From: Chrysophaeum taylorii
Taxonomy: Eukaryota; Sar; Pelagophyceae; Pelagomonadales; Pelagomonadaceae
Reading direction: 5' to 3'
Length of the DNA: 64,000 bases
NCBI GenBank assembly: GCA_029834535.1
Contig: JAQMWT010000065.1
Location: 1 to 64,000, forward strand
The translations under genes were made by a program, and so were the position numbers. The notes beneath the pieces are model-generated. The model saw nothing but the letters and a program-made list of their open reading frames with translations. It searched no databases and had not been told where the DNA came from. Shown here one piece after another: positions 48,183 to 57,410 of the stretch; positions within the stretch are counted from its first letter, which is position 1, and each line of letters begins with the position of its first letter.

Positions 48183-49397
48183 TCAGTCGTCGGGTCTTTC
48201 GCCGCCGCCGCCGTCGCCGCCGCCTTTCGCCGTGAAGGGCGTTGTCGGGAAGTCGGGGCACTGTTGTTGTGCGGGGGAAATAGAAGAAGGATGTCGACGA
48301 CGCTGTGCGATATGGCCGGGGCAGACGTCGTCGAAGGCGCGGGGTTTGTGGTCGAAGAGGAGCACGGACTTTTCGAGTTTGGAAAAGAAGTCTCGAGCCT
48401 CCGGGCAGACGTGCCACCACATGCTCCGTTCGAGGTCGAGGTGGTGGGCCTTGCCGCCGCCGTTGAAATGATAGACGGCGGGTCTAGACCCCGTCTCCCC
48501 GTTAAAGACGCGGCCGTCTCGGCGGCGTCGGAGCCGAGGCCAGGGATCGCAATTCGGGACGGCGGTCGCGTCGTTGACCGCGTGCATCGGCTGGAAAATC
48601 GTCGCGTAGTGATCTAGCGACAAGTCGGGATCGCCGCGAAAGTACATTTCCGAGGCGAGCTCCTGATCGTTGAGCGCGTGGAACTTTTTCCCTTTCTGCC
48701 CGGCGCCGTCGACGAGCCGACGCAAAAAGCGCTCGGCCACCTTCGCCTCGCCGATCCAGCCCCCAGAATTCAGGTACCTGTAGGGCGTCGGGGAGCGAGG
48801 GTAGGCGTCGCGACACGTCTTGCCTCTGTCGCGCATCACTTGAGGCCAGCAGCCGCACTCTGCCGAGAAGACGAGAGGTTTTCCGAGGTTTCGAAAGGCC
48901 GCCAATATAGTCTCGAGGGTGTCGGCGTACAGCACGTCGTAGGCGTCGGAGAAAAGCACCACGCAGTCGTCCGGGAGCGCGGCGACGGCCTCGAGGGCTG
49001 CGGCGAGCTTCTGCGAGAGACCCTCCCATTCGACGCCCCACCCCAGCACTCGGAGGCCGACGCCGTTCCAGATCGCGCTCTCGAGGGACCGGCAAAACCG
49101 GTCGTCGCGACCCGCGTGCGATGCGTACGTGAGGGCCACGATGCCGCCCTCGCACCCCGACGAAATATCAAAATTATTTTTATTTTCTTCTTCTGGTGGT
49201 GGTTCGCGGTACAGCCGGTCGTCGATTTCCTGCTGTTGCTGCTGCTGGTGCTTTTGCGGGATCATTCGGTCCCTTTGTTCGACGACGACGACGACGACCG
49301 GGGCGCGCGTGGCTTCCTCGTGCTTGAGGGCGATGAGCGAGACGATCGACACAACGGCCGTCGCAGCCAAGAGGGTGCCGAGGACCAGACGACGCAT
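48183..49397 (-). CDS. PLOD-type glycosyltransferase, type II membrane protein
   Basis: 404 residues. A short basic start and a hydrophobic anchor (LVLGTLLAATAVVSIVSLIAL) suggest a Golgi or ER type II protein. After a Gln-rich stem the catalytic region matches the glycosyltransferase domain of procollagen lysyl hydroxylases (PLOD): FSDAYDVLY (metal-binding DxD-like), VFSAECGCWPQ, YRYLNSGGWIGEA, LNDQELASEMYF, SLDHYATIFQ and VYHFNGGGK. In PLOD3 this domain transfers Gal/Glc to hydroxylysine. The Fe/2-oxoglutarate hydroxylase part of animal PLODs is absent. The acceptor here is unknown. The ATG at 49397 is used; a GTG just precedes it. Its stop lies 18 bases from that of the giant gene, which faces it. 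Confidence 0.85.
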   Translation of the reverse strand: MRRLVLGTLLAATAVVSIVSLIALKHEEATRAPVVVVVVEQRDRMIPQKHQQQQQQEIDDRLYREPPPEEENKNNFDISSGCEGGIVALTYASHAGRDDRFCRSLESAIWNGVGLRVLGWGVEWEGLSQKLAAALEAVAALPDDCVVLFSDAYDVLYADTLETILAAFRNLGKPLVFSAECGCWPQVMRDRGKTCRDAYPRSPTPYRYLNSGGWIGEAKVAERFLRRLVDGAGQKGKKFHALNDQELASEMYFRGDPDLSLDHYATIFQPMHAVNDATAVPNCDPWPRLRRRRDGRVFNGETGSRPAVYHFNGGGKAHHLDLERSMWWHVCPEARDFFSKLEKSVLLFDHKPRAFDDVCPGHIAQRRRHPSSISPAQQQCPDFPTTPFTAKGGGDGGGGERPDD

Positions 49398-49480
49398 CAC
49401 ACACCAAAGGGGTGGGTGGTTGGTTACTTAAAACTAACTTACTTACCCTCGAGAAAAAAAAAAAAAAAAAATTGCCCCAA
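49398..49480. promoter_or_regulatory. 83-bp divergent intergenic region
   Basis: The glycosyltransferase and the tandem SOD-like gene start on opposite strands only 83 bases apart. The gap includes an A run of about 18 (49453-49470). Either the promoter is shared and very short, or the true start of the SOD-like gene lies elsewhere (see that entry). Confidence 0.45.
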
Positions 49481-51646
49481 ATGGTGGCGTGGGCCTTCGC
49501 GATGGTGGTCGGGGACGGGATCAGAGGGAACGTGAGTTTCTACGAGGGGTCGCCCCTGGAAGTGCGCGTGGTCGCACGGATCGCGGGGTTCGGGACGGAC
49601 GGGCTCCGGGGATTCCACGTCCACGAGTTTGGAGACATGCGAAGCGGTTTTTCGGCGGCAGCCGTTGGAAACCACTTCGTCGCGCCGTGCCAACCCATAA
49701 ACGGATCTTTCTTCTTCGAGGAAAAGTGTCTGGATTCGCTGGTTCACGGGTACCCGCCGTCCAGGAAGCGGATGAACGGGGAGCTGGGGAACATAACGAT
49801 CGAAGGAGGTGTCGCGACGTACGATTACGTCGTCGGACAGGATAAGATGTCGCTGAGCGGTGGGATCGAGTCGGTAGTAGGGCGATCGATCGTGGTCCAC
49901 GAGTTTCGGGACGACGGGTCGCAACCCTGGGGAAACTCGGGGGGCGTGGCGGCCGCGGGGGTTATTTTTAGGGACGACGCGCCGGACAACCGAGCTTCCG
50001 GCGCCGCGGGAGAAAGCGCGGCGGCGGTGGTCGAGGGGAATGTGCTGCGGGGAATCGCGCTGGCGACTCCGGAACGCGTGAGCCTCAAGCTCTCGGGAGT
50101 CGAAGAAGAAGGGGAGTACACCCTCGAAGTGAACGGAACGGCGTTGTTGTCGTTGACGGCCGGCGGCGAAACCGGAAAGACGGCGGCCGCCGACGCTCCT
50201 CCGTTCGACGGTCCGGTGGCGGGCCGGTACGCTGTGGTGCGGCGGTGGGACGGCGAGGTGGTGGCGAGCGGTCCTTTCGGGATCGCGAACGACAACCTCG
50301 AGGCGCCGTCGATCGGCGCGGCCGTCGCGATGTTTCGGGACGGAGAGTTCTCGCTGATCGAGTACGACGGCGACCCCCTTACCGTCAAGGTCTCGGGCGC
50401 CGCGAGCGTGCCGGGCGCCGACGGCCAGCGCGGGTTCCACGTCCACGTCTACGGAGATATCCGAGAGCCCCTTTCCTACGCGCGCCTCGGGCTCCACGCC
50501 ATCATCTCGTGCAGCTTGAATTTGAACGCGACGTGCGAGGAGGAATCGCACGCTTACCCTCCGTCGCCGCGGCGCCTTTCGGGGGATCTCGGGAACGCGA
50601 CCGTCCTGGAGGGTGTGGCCACGTACGACTACGTCCTTCGCCAAAACAAGGTCTCGGTCTCGGACGCGTTGCGGTCCGTGGTCGGCCGCAGTCTGGTCGT
50701 CCACGAACTCGCCGACGACGGACTCCCGCCCTTCGGCAATTCGGGGGGCGCTGTGGCCGCGGCGGTCATCGAGGTCGCCGACCCGAGATATTATGGCGTC
50801 TCGGAAAACCACGCGACGGCGGCGACTACGTTCGACGAGGCAGATTTTCTCGTAGCAGTTTTAGAGGGTCCGAGCGGCGGCGGCGTGGCGGCCGCGACCA
50901 AGTCGCGCCTCGCCGTTCTTTGTGATAAAAATGTGACGCTGGTCGAGGTCCGCGCGTGGCGCTCGGCCCGCGACACCATCGACGGACCGGTGCTGGCGTC
51001 TTGGCCGGTCTCCTCCTCCTCGCCCGTCGACTTCGACTACGAAGATACGCTCGACGCGGCGGGACGGATTCTGGTCGTCGTCGACGCCGACGGCGCTCCT
51101 GTTCTCTACGGTCCCTTTGGCTTCGCGCTGTCGTCGGCCGTCGACGAAATCTTCCGTCAAACCGGCCGCCTCGACTGCGAGTGGTCGGACTGGTCGGACT
51201 GGTCGTCGTGCCGCGGCGAGTGCGGCTTCGACGGTTCGAGAAACCGCTCGCGGACCCGCGCGCCAGCCCGCGGATTCGAGGGCGACTGCTGGGACATCGC
51301 CTACGAAACCCAAAGGTGCTACCATGCCTGCGAAGAAACTACGACCACCACTTCCTCCTCCTCCAAATCCACGTCGTCCGACGCGCTCGCCGTCGCGGCC
51401 GCCATCTCGGTCGTGGTTGCCCTAATCCTCATCTTTGCCGCGGCGACGAAATCCCTCCACGACCGCATGCGCCGCGTCTCCGCGGACGCCTTCAGATACC
51501 ACGACGTCGCCGAGGACGACGATGGCGGCCTGGAGCTCGCCAAAAACAACAACAAAAAAATTCCCCCAAACAACCACCACAAGTTCGCCGTTGTGGCCAA
51601 ACCTGCGCCACAAGGGGAGGACGAGGAGGAGACCGCCCCTCTCTGA
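49481..51646 (+). CDS. Membrane protein with two Cu/Zn-SOD-like domains and a thrombospondin repeat
   Basis: About 721 residues from ATG 49481. SOD-like domain 1 has FHVHEFGD (two Cu His), GNHFVAPC (bridging His), HGYPPSRKRMNGELGN and VVHEFRDDG (fourth Cu His). Domain 2 has FHVHVYGD, GLHAIISC, HAYPPSPRRLSGDLGN and VVHELADDG. All four copper His are therefore kept in both, but the zinc His before GxLGN is Met or Leu, the zinc Asp is Glu in domain 1, and the active-site Arg after GNxG is not evident. Then come a type 1 thrombospondin repeat (CEWSDWSDWSSCRGECG), a Ser/Thr stalk, one membrane helix (LAVAAAISVVVALILIFAAA) and a short tail. A convincing signal peptide is missing (start MVAWAFAMVV), so an upstream exon is possible. 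Likely cell-surface; activity uncertain. Confidence 0.85.
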   Translation: MVAWAFAMVVGDGIRGNVSFYEGSPLEVRVVARIAGFGTDGLRGFHVHEFGDMRSGFSAAAVGNHFVAPCQPINGSFFFEEKCLDSLVHGYPPSRKRMNGELGNITIEGGVATYDYVVGQDKMSLSGGIESVVGRSIVVHEFRDDGSQPWGNSGGVAAAGVIFRDDAPDNRASGAAGESAAAVVEGNVLRGIALATPERVSLKLSGVEEEGEYTLEVNGTALLSLTAGGETGKTAAADAPPFDGPVAGRYAVVRRWDGEVVASGPFGIANDNLEAPSIGAAVAMFRDGEFSLIEYDGDPLTVKVSGAASVPGADGQRGFHVHVYGDIREPLSYARLGLHAIISCSLNLNATCEEESHAYPPSPRRLSGDLGNATVLEGVATYDYVLRQNKVSVSDALRSVVGRSLVVHELADDGLPPFGNSGGAVAAAVIEVADPRYYGVSENHATAATTFDEADFLVAVLEGPSGGGVAAATKSRLAVLCDKNVTLVEVRAWRSARDTIDGPVLASWPVSSSSPVDFDYEDTLDAAGRILVVVDADGAPVLYGPFGFALSSAVDEIFRQTGRLDCEWSDWSDWSSCRGECGFDGSRNRSRTRAPARGFEGDCWDIAYETQRCYHACEETTTTTSSSSKSTSSDALAVAAAISVVVALILIFAAATKSLHDRMRRVSADAFRYHDVAEDDDGGLELAKNNNKKIPPNNHHKFAVVAKPAPQGEDEEETAPL

Positions 51647-51823
51647 TAATAATTCAACCTACATCTCCTCCTTTCCCCGTTGTTATTACTACTTGGTTCC
51701 TCAGCCTTCATGTCTTTGAAAAAATGTTCTCTCTCTCATTGGATCCTCCTCCTCCCGCAAGGCAACTAACTCGAGGGTTGAGTTTTTTTTTTGCCAGCAA
51801 AAAACAACTTTTTGTTCCGGTGC

Positions 51824-52327
51824 ATGCGAATCGTGACGTCAGTGAGCTGCTGCGTCGCCGCGCTCAAGGTGGCGCCGCCGGCGAGGCCAGCGGACTTTCG
51901 ATTCGAGCACACGGTCCGCGCTCCGGTGGGCAAGGTGATCAAGTTCTACGAGAGCGACCAAGTTCTCGAGAAGCTGACGCCGCCCCTTGTCCCGCTCAGG
52001 ACACGGGTAAAGGAGCCGATTGCGGAGGGCTCGATCAACTCTTTCGACCTTTTTCTGCGAATGCCTTGGGTTGCGCGACACCACGACGTCGTACGCGAAC
52101 CGAGACGCCTCGCGTTCACAGACGTTCAGGAGGAGGGGCCGATGCGTCTCTGGTTCCATCGCCACGACGTCGCCGGCGACGACGCCGGGACGACCGTCGT
52201 AGATTCTCTATGGGTCGAGCATGCGACCCCATTCACGCGCCTTCTCTTCGGTGCCCCGGCCCTCTACGCCTTGTTCACCTATCGCGCGCTCGCCACCCGG
52301 TTCTACGTTACCGGCGCTTTCTTGTGA
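51824..52327 (+). CDS. SRPBCC-superfamily protein
   Basis: 167 residues from the ATG at 51824. The segment FRFEHTVRAPVGKVIKFYES ... LEKLTPPLVPLR ... PIAEGSINSFDLFL ... PWVARHHDVV ... FTDVQEEGPMRLWFHRHDV ... TTVVDSLWVEH follows the pattern of SRPBCC (START/cyclase-like) ligand-binding proteins, which have one helix-grip fold with a hydrophobic pocket. The first 25 residues are mildly hydrophobic (IVTSVSCCVAALKVA) and could be a signal or organelle leader. The ligand is unknown. No intron. Confidence 0.7.
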   Translation: MRIVTSVSCCVAALKVAPPARPADFRFEHTVRAPVGKVIKFYESDQVLEKLTPPLVPLRTRVKEPIAEGSINSFDLFLRMPWVARHHDVVREPRRLAFTDVQEEGPMRLWFHRHDVAGDDAGTTVVDSLWVEHATPFTRLLFGAPALYALFTYRALATRFYVTGAFL

Positions 52328-52923
52328 CGAGAGAGAGCGCCATCGTCGGCCGCTGCGCAAAAGTGGTGGTGCGACTACTTATTTTAAAGCGTGACAAGAT
52401 CCTGCACACGAGAGATGGTCGTCTGGCGCAACAAGTCGAACTCCGAGTCGGTCCATCGACGACAGTCCTCTTATTTATATCCTCGCCCACGGCGTGCTGC
52501 GTTGTCCCAGAAAAAAAAAAGCGCAGGTTCTTCGTACCAACCACGTTTGCTCGAGCGAACGAACGAACTCGGACGCTCCTTCTTCTTCTTCTTCTTCTTC
52601 GTGTTCGAATAGTTGGCTGTGCGCCGCGTTTGACGTGGACGGTAATAAGAAGGGAAGAACACCAGCACAAACGCCCAGTGCTGCTCGCAATCAGCGTGCG
52701 TAGGTAGACATCCGATGCCGTCTTCTTCTTTATGTCACGCGAGGAACAACAATTTGCTGCTGGACTGCTCGCTCCGCCAGTTTTATTTTAATCGTTGGCT
52801 ACAAACACCAACCCTCCGAATCTAACTTTTCGGTCTCAATCCCGTATCCGCATCGTTCGAAACAGAAGCGGACGCACACTAACCTCCGTGCAGGTTCCAG
52901 TAACGCCTCTCTATAGAGCAAGG
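52328..52923. other. Intergenic region
   Basis: About 600 bases with no supported gene. An A run at about 52509-52519 and a TTC run at 52577-52600 are present. Open frames here are short and low in complexity. Confidence 0.55.
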
Positions 52924-53395
52924 ATGATGAGTCGAGTCGGAGGAGGCGTTACTGCGGAGCCGTTACTGCGGAGCGTGCTGGAGTACTATTGTTCGTCCGC
53001 GCTCGAGGAGGAGCTCGAGGGGTGGGCGCGGCGACACTTCTAGGGGTTCGAGGCGCGTCCCGAGGAGTACACGCTGGAGCATTCGCGGCTTCGCCGAGAA
53101 TTTCGGGAGCTGTTCGCGGCGGAAAGGGCCGAGGAGTTGAGTTTGTAAATCACGGCGCGCGAGCGTCCGGAACTTTTATCGCCGCGTCGCCGCCGCCGCC
53201 GACATGGACCGGTCGACCGAGGTTTATTCGGGCCATGCGATCGCCAACGTCATCAACAATACGCTTCGAGCGGTTCTACGAGCTTATGGCCGATGCCAAG
53301 AAGAAGGGGGAGTTTTACCGGGGGGTCCTGGAGCAACTCCCGCGCGTTGCCGCGGTCCCCGATGGAGTTCGTGTTTTCGGCAGGAAGGAAGGGTG
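52924..53395 (+). pseudogene. BART-domain-like gene, interrupted
   Basis: Three pieces read in order like a BART domain (ARL2BP/CFAP36 type, which binds ARL2/ARL3 GTPases). Piece 1, from ATG 52924: LLRSVLEYYCSSALEEELEG, stopping at TAG 53041-53043. Piece 2, same frame: YTLEHSRLRREFRELFAAER, stopping at TAA 53146. Piece 3, other frame: RFERFYELMADAKKKGEFYR (from about 53265). The match to LEYTEIHKEFxxLVE and to the closing FxxFKxM helix is by eye. GTAAAT at 53145 could be a donor, so introns rather than decay may explain the second break; the TAG is harder to explain. A 13-bp duplication (GTTACTGCGGAGC twice) lies near 52950. It runs into the 3' end of ERA. Confidence 0.3.
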
Positions 53396-53399
53396 GATC

Positions 53400-54350
53400 C
53401 TAGGGCACCGGGTAGCCGAAGTGTCGGAGTTTGGCCGCGTCCTTGCGCCAGTTGGGGTCGACCTTGACCCAGAGGCGGAGCATAATTTTTGGGACCTGGA
53501 AGAAGTCCTGCATTTGTTCTCGGGCTTTGGTGCCGACCTGCTTGAGTTTGGCGCCCCCGCGGCCGATGAGGATGCCTTTTTGGGAGGGTCGGTCGACGAA
53601 AATATTAGCTTCGATGTCGAAGCAGTCGGGGTTTGACTCGTCGAATTTGTCGATGGAAACCTCGCAGGCGTAGGGTATTTCCCTGTCGTAGTGCTCGAGG
53701 ATCTGCTCGCGGACGATCTCGGCGGCGAAAAAGCGCATCGGGCGGTCGGTGAAGACGTCGTCGTCCTCGTAGATTTTGGGGCCCGCCGGCACGACGTCGG
53801 CGAGAGAACGAGCGAGGAGGTCTAGGTTGCGTCGCTCGAGGCCCGAGACGGCTACGACGCGCTTCGCGTCGGGGACGGCGCTCGCCGCGCGATCGAGGGC
53901 CTCGGTCTCGTCGTCGACGAGGTCGATCTTGTTGAGGGCCACCACGACGGGCCGGTCGTGGCGTACGGGGGCGAGCCACTGACGCACGGCGACGGCCGCG
54001 TCTTCGGCTTCGAACACGTCCGTGACGAACAAAAGTGCCTCGGCATCGCGACAGCTTCGCCGGACGGTCGTCATCATGCCGCGTTGCAGCTCGTAGGCGG
54101 GCTCGAGCAGCACCCCCGGGGTGTCGGTTAGGACGAGCTGGTAATCCTCGCCGTTGGCGACGCCGTGGATGTCGTGTCGTGTCGTCTGCGCTTTGGCTGT
54201 CGCGATGCACACGTTCTCGCCCACGAGCGCGTTTACGATGGTCGATTTCCCGACGTTGGGCGACCCTACCACGGCGACGAACCCCGCGCGGAACTCGGGG
54301 GGGTGGAGCACTGCGGCGGCGCTCGCGATGGGGAGGATGACCTTCATCAT
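53400..54350 (-). CDS. ERA: Era-type GTPase, probably organellar
   Basis: Era binds 16S-type rRNA and assists small ribosomal subunit assembly. G1 is GSPNVGKST, G3 DTPG and G4 NKID; the C-terminal KH domain has IGRGGAKLKQVG, followed by the usual ending LRLWVKVDPNWRKD. About 316 residues, close to bacterial Era (about 300) with a short N-terminal extension (MMKVILPIASAAAVL) that may be part of a plastid or mitochondrial leader. The frame continues upstream into minisatellite DNA through a GTG, so the ATG pair at 54350/54347 is chosen. The Helitron remnant ends nine bases upstream of this ATG, so the native 5' region, perhaps including leader sequence, has been displaced. Confidence 0.93.
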   Translation of the reverse strand: MMKVILPIASAAAVLHPPEFRAGFVAVVGSPNVGKSTIVNALVGENVCIATAKAQTTRHDIHGVANGEDYQLVLTDTPGVLLEPAYELQRGMMTTVRRSCRDAEALLFVTDVFEAEDAAVAVRQWLAPVRHDRPVVVALNKIDLVDDETEALDRAASAVPDAKRVVAVSGLERRNLDLLARSLADVVPAGPKIYEDDDVFTDRPMRFFAAEIVREQILEHYDREIPYACEVSIDKFDESNPDCFDIEANIFVDRPSQKGILIGRGGAKLKQVGTKAREQMQDFFQVPKIMLRLWVKVDPNWRKDAAKLRHFGYPVP

Positions 54351-54358
54351 AAGAAGAA

Positions 54359-55375
54359 CACAAGTGCAGGCCAGTAAGTTCACCTACTCCCAATCTCTAA
54401 CCCCAGTAAGTTCACCTGGTCCCAGCAAGTTCACCTGGCCAGTAAGTTCACCTAGTCCAAATTTCTAACCTCAGTAAGTTCGGCGTAAACCCACTCGTGC
54501 TCACACCACTCCTTCGAGCTCGTCGCTGTCGCCTCCGCCAATCTAAGCTGCTTCGATCCGCACACGCCGCCAATCTTTGAGTTTACTCTAAACCCCCCAG
54601 TAAGTTCACCTGGTCTCAGTAAGTTCGCCTGGTCCCAGTAAGTTCACCTGGTCACTATATTCACCTAGTCCCAATCTCAAACCCCAGTAAGTTCACCTGG
54701 TCCCAGTAAGTTCACCTACAGTGCGCGTGTAGACGCCGGGAGCGGGCTTATCGGTATTGCGCAGCACGTGTGGGGTAGGGTGGAGTCGTCGACTCAGAAG
54801 AGCATATCCTCGGGGTTGCCGATAGACAGAGAGCCACGTAGAGCTGAACGTGACAGAAGACGGGCTTCGCCAAGAGGACGCCGACCTCGCGGGGCGTCTG
54901 GCCCTGGCTCTTGGTGATCGTTTGGCGTCGGCGGGCCTTAAGGGATACAGGTTGGAGGAGCCTCGGTGACAACGACACGATCGATCATGTATCTGGTACC
55001 GTTGCAGTGGCCGTGCGACGGGTCGAGGTTGCGAAGACTTTGAGCTCGCGATCAAAGTCAGCATGCCGTTGGTTGTCAGGGAGTTCAAAACTCGACTCTT
55101 GAGAGCGAGGCGTCGTCTTCCGACCCAACCTAGTCGGCCGAAAAGAACTCCGACGCCTCGTCTCCGGGAAAAAAAGGCCGCGGTCATGCGCGCGTTGTCA
55201 GCATCGACAACATCGTTTCGACGGGGCGTGAGAATGGCGCGCTGAAAGAGCCGCCGCGGGTCGTGGAAATAGTCTGCGAGGTCGCCGTAGACGGCTTGGA
55301 GGATCACTGTCTGGCTCTCGCGCCTACCTGATCCTTACTCTCGCGCCTACCTGATCCTTAACCTAAATCGAGGGA
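54359..55375 (-). mobile_element. Helitron/PIF1-type helicase remnant with minisatellite, copy 2 (inverted)
   Basis: The minus-strand sequence closely matches 28912-29911 from CCCTCGATTTAGG to CCTGCACTTGT. It encodes DPRRLFQRAILTP and NDVVDADNARM, then NLDPSHGHCNGTRY, then TITKSQGQT ... PVFCHVQLYVAL in shifted frames. That is the C-terminal helicase part of a Helitron-type RepHel protein. One frame stays open for 204 codons but does not follow the helicase throughout, so the gene is inactive. Together with copy 1 it forms a pair of inverted repeats 25 kb apart. Confidence 0.7.
54370..54719 (-). repeat. GTGAACTTACTGG minisatellite, array 2
   Basis: Minus-strand counterpart of 29568-29900, with the same unit and the same embedded non-repeat segment at about 54480-54590. 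Unit order and number differ between the two arrays. Confidence 0.85.
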
Positions 55376-56130
55376 CATCCTTTACGCTGGACAACAAGGA
55401 GCAACTCTACGACATCAAAACCCTCGCTTGGGGTTCTTTGTACACCGCCCACGCCCTCCATCCCTCCCACCCGTCGCCTGTCGATCGGCGCGCAGCGCAA
55501 GTCCACTCCGAATACCTCGCTCACGCCCGCGGCATCGACGCCATCATCCCCCAGCCGGGTACAGCACCACCGCCTGGCTTCTTGGGCCCTGTCGAACAGC
55601 GGCTACGTAGCTACGGCACCGTCGCCGGCCTCGTCTTCGGTGCCTTCGGTGAGGCCAGCGCGGCGTGCCACGCTCTCGCCCAAACATGCGCAGAGCGCAT
55701 CGCTGCGCGAACCTGGGTGACAAGCGGCTGCGCCAACTTCACAGAGGCAAAGGCGGCCCAAACTCGCCGCATCTACCGTGAGTGGGGGATCGCCAACGCA
55801 TTAGGCCGGGCTCGCTGTGCCCTCACCGCCCTCACCCATGTCGCCGCCTCGGGGAACCCCGCCCAGGCCGCCCGATCCCAGCAGGACGTCACCCTTCGTC
55901 GCACATACGTCCGGCGGCAGCATGCGTACGACCTACCAAGGCGGGGCCCGTCCTCTCTTCGCCTGCCCCACGCCTCGGCGATGACCCCGACTAGGTCCCG
56001 CGTACTTATCTCCGCCCGTCAGGCACATCCCTCATACCCCACAAACCCACCCACATCCTTCATGCTCCCCACACACACCCCCCTCTTAGCAGTCGACATT
56101 TAAAGACATCCTTCATGCTCCCCACACACT
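55376..56130 (+). mobile_element. LINE-like element, 5'-truncated copy A (PD-(D/E)XK nuclease end)
   Basis: Starts inside the coding part (LDNKEQLYDIKTLAWGSLY) right at the edge of the Helitron remnant and runs to a stop at 56101-56103. The protein is almost identical to the C-terminal two thirds of copy B. Conserved parts are DIKTL, AAQVHSEYLAHARGIDAI, VAGLVFGAFGEAS and ALAQTCAERIA. In some retroelements a domain of this kind follows the reverse transcriptase. The 3' part has a conserved CCCCTCTTAGCAGTCGACAT block followed by a GACA tail. Loss of the 5' end with an intact 3' end is typical of non-LTR insertion. Confidence 0.6.
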
Positions 56131-56164
56131 CCCCCCCCCTCTTAGCAGTCGACATTTAAAGACA

Positions 56165-57410
56165 GACAGACAGACTTCTAACCTCCCAGCGCGAGACAGT
56201 TAGGGCCACTGCACTCCAGCGCCTTGCGGCCACCCTTCCCATCACCGAAGCACTTCGAGTAGCGGCGTCCTCATGGGATCGCTTCTCGACCACGTTCATC
56301 AGCTCGTGGCCCAGCTCTGGCCTTCAAATCCCCAACCGCTGCTGGGCTGAGATGTGTGCCCAGTACTTTGGCTACCCCTCTCCAGCTTGTTTGGGCCTCG
56401 TGGGCACTCGCAATCTGGGCACTGACGTCGTTCTCGACGCTCACGGCAAGGTGCTTCTCACGCAGGCCAACCTTGTCAACCGCGGAGGAGCGCGGACCAC
56501 CTGGCATGACGGCCAGCTCGACTGCGTCCACGGCAGCGTCAAAGAGGCCGGCATCCCAGCCCTGTCCGAGGTTTTCGGCATCTTTGCTGACGTCGTCGCC
56601 CCTACCATTCGCACGCGCCTCTACGGCCGGTACCGAGGCAATCTCGCCCGACGTCAAGTCGTCCCAGACATCCTCACCACGCTCGACAACAAGGAGCAAC
56701 TCTACGACATCAAAACCCTCGCTTGGGGTTCGTTGTACACCGCCCACGCCCTCCATCCCTCCCACCCGTCGCCTGTCGATCGGCGCGCAGCGCAAGTCCA
56801 CTCCGAATACCTCGCTCACGCCCGCGGCATCGACGCCATCATCCCCCAGCCGGGTACAGCACCACCGCCTGGCTTCTTGGGCCCTGTCGAACAGCGGCTA
56901 CGTAGCTACGGCACCGTCGCCGGCCTCGTCTTCGGTGCCTTCGGTGAGGCCAGCGCGGCGTGCCACGCTCTCGCCCAAACATGCGCAGAGCGCATCGCTG
57001 CGCGAACCTGGGTGACAAGCGGCTGCGCCAACTTCACAGAGGCAAAGGCGGCCCAAACTCGCCGCATCTACCGTGAGTGGGGGATCGCCAACGCATTAGG
57101 CCGGGCTCGCTGTGCCCTCACCGCCCTCACCCATGTCGCCGCCTCGGGGAACCCCGCCCAGGCCGCCCGATCCCAGCAGGACGTCACCCTTCGTCGCACA
57201 TACGTCCGGCGGCAGCATGCGTACGACCTACCAAGGCGGGGCCCTTGGTCCGCTCTTCGCCTGCCCCACGCCTCGGCGATGACCCCGACTAGGTCCCGCG
57301 TACTTATCTCCGCCCGTCAGGCACATCCCTCATACCCCACAAACCCACCCACATCCTTCATGCTCCCCACACACACCCCCCCCTCTTAGCAGTCGACATT
57401 TAAAGACAGA
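56165..57410 (+). mobile_element. LINE-like element, 5'-truncated copy B
   Basis: Longer copy of the same element. It opens after a GACA run near 56165 with no stop upstream in frame (ETVRATALQRLAATLPITEA) and continues to 57389. The nuclease core has PDILTTLDN ... YDIKTL, fitting PD-(D/E)XK. Upstream motifs (WAEMCAQYFGYPSP, WHDGQLDCVHGSVKEAG, GRYRGNLARRQVVPD) fit the region between a reverse transcriptase and a C-terminal nuclease, but no reverse transcriptase motif is present. Copies A and B are nearly identical, so duplication or insertion is recent. The tail is GACA/AACA microsatellite. Confidence 0.6.

Noticed and set aside
50956-52707. A 583-codon plus-strand open frame rich in Arg.
   Set aside because: It overlaps the SOD-like and SRPBCC genes in another frame and has no motif.
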